A stretch of DNA of 5,201 nt from Candidatus Roizmanbacteria bacterium CG22_combo_CG10-13_8_21_14_all_34_12. Lineage in GTDB: Bacteria; Patescibacteriota; Microgenomatia; UBA1406; GWC2-37-13. The stretch spans positions 1 to 5,201 of the forward strand of contig PCTC01000041.1 of assembly GCA_002786595.1 (NCBI GenBank), read 5' to 3'. This document shows positions 5,114 through 5,201 of the stretch, in pieces. The position numbers and the translations under genes were made by a program. The notes beneath the pieces are model-generated. The model made no database searches, was not told the origin of the DNA, and worked only from the letters and a program-made list of their open reading frames with translations. Numbering within the stretch: position 1 is the stretch's first letter; every line of letters starts with the position of its first letter.

Positions 5114-5201
5114 ATGTTTATCGATGAAGCACAAATTATGGTTAAGGGCGGACATGGTGGGGCCGGTAAAGTGGCTTTTTTTAGAAATAAAAAAGGTCCA
5201 T
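5114..5201 (+). CDS. obg: Obg/CgtA GTPase, N-terminal fragment (3' end outside window)
   Basis: Obg is an essential GTPase that acts in large ribosomal subunit assembly and stress responses. Only the first 29 codons are in view: MFIDEAQIMVKGGHGGAGKV, then AFFRNKKGP. This matches the start of the glycine-rich Obg fold (B. subtilis: MFVDQVKVYVKGGDGGNG, then MVAFRREK). Two differences are visible: the usual GDGG is GHGG, and the FRREKYVPKGGP segment is shortened to FFRNKKGP. I believe the shorter form is common in CPR Obg proteins, but that is from memory. The GTPase domain lies beyond the window. No ribosome site precedes the ATG; the start is fixed by homology. Confidence 0.88.
   Translation, partial: MFIDEAQIMVKGGHGGAGKVAFFRNKKGP

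Overview
The window looks like ordinary chromosome from a low-GC bacterium, most plausibly a member of the Candidate Phyla Radiation (Patescibacteria), perhaps Microgenomates-like. This placement is inference. It rests on the compact AT-rich layout, the near absence of Shine-Dalgarno sequences, start codons lying a few bases behind -10-like hexamers, heptanucleotide repeats in and between genes, and an Obg N-terminus that lacks the usual basic Arg-Glu-Lys stretch. Two genes end in TGA, so UGA is read as stop and the UGA=Gly code of Gracilibacteria/Absconditabacteria does not apply.

Layout. Positions 1-1437 hold the C-terminal part of phosphoenolpyruvate synthase (ppsA). Four bases later comes an enolase-family protein (1442-2632) that has lost the magnesium ligands and most active-site residues of real enolase. 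A 138-bp AT-rich spacer follows (2633-2770), made of TTAAA units that switch to the inverted TTTAA orientation at the centre. Then come the Holliday-junction branch-migration genes ruvA (2771-3370) and ruvB (3418-4398). ruvA carries a heptamer-repeat tract inside its coding sequence. ruvB is bracketed by two nearly identical 30-bp GC-rich palindromic repeats of the dRS3 type (ATTCCC-N8-GGGAAT). An unrecognised 187-codon gene lies on the minus strand (4456-5019), with a predicted membrane segment and a different arginine codon choice. A divergent promoter region (5020-5113) separates it from the start of obg/cgtA (5114 to the window end).

How the genes relate. ppsA and the enolase-like gene form a tight pair. 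PEP synthase makes PEP, which is also the product of enolase, so the dead enolase homologue may bind PEP or 2-phosphoglycerate, or regulate or scaffold central carbon enzymes; this is inference. RuvA and RuvB form the RuvAB branch-migration motor; no ruvC is present in the window. The minus-strand gene, next to a dRS3-like repeat and with foreign-looking codon choice, is the best candidate for acquired DNA.

The most notable items are the degenerate enolase, the repeat-altered ruvA, the paired dRS3-like elements around ruvB, and the orphan gene with a probable leaderless promoter. I see no complete novel defence or mobile system in this window.
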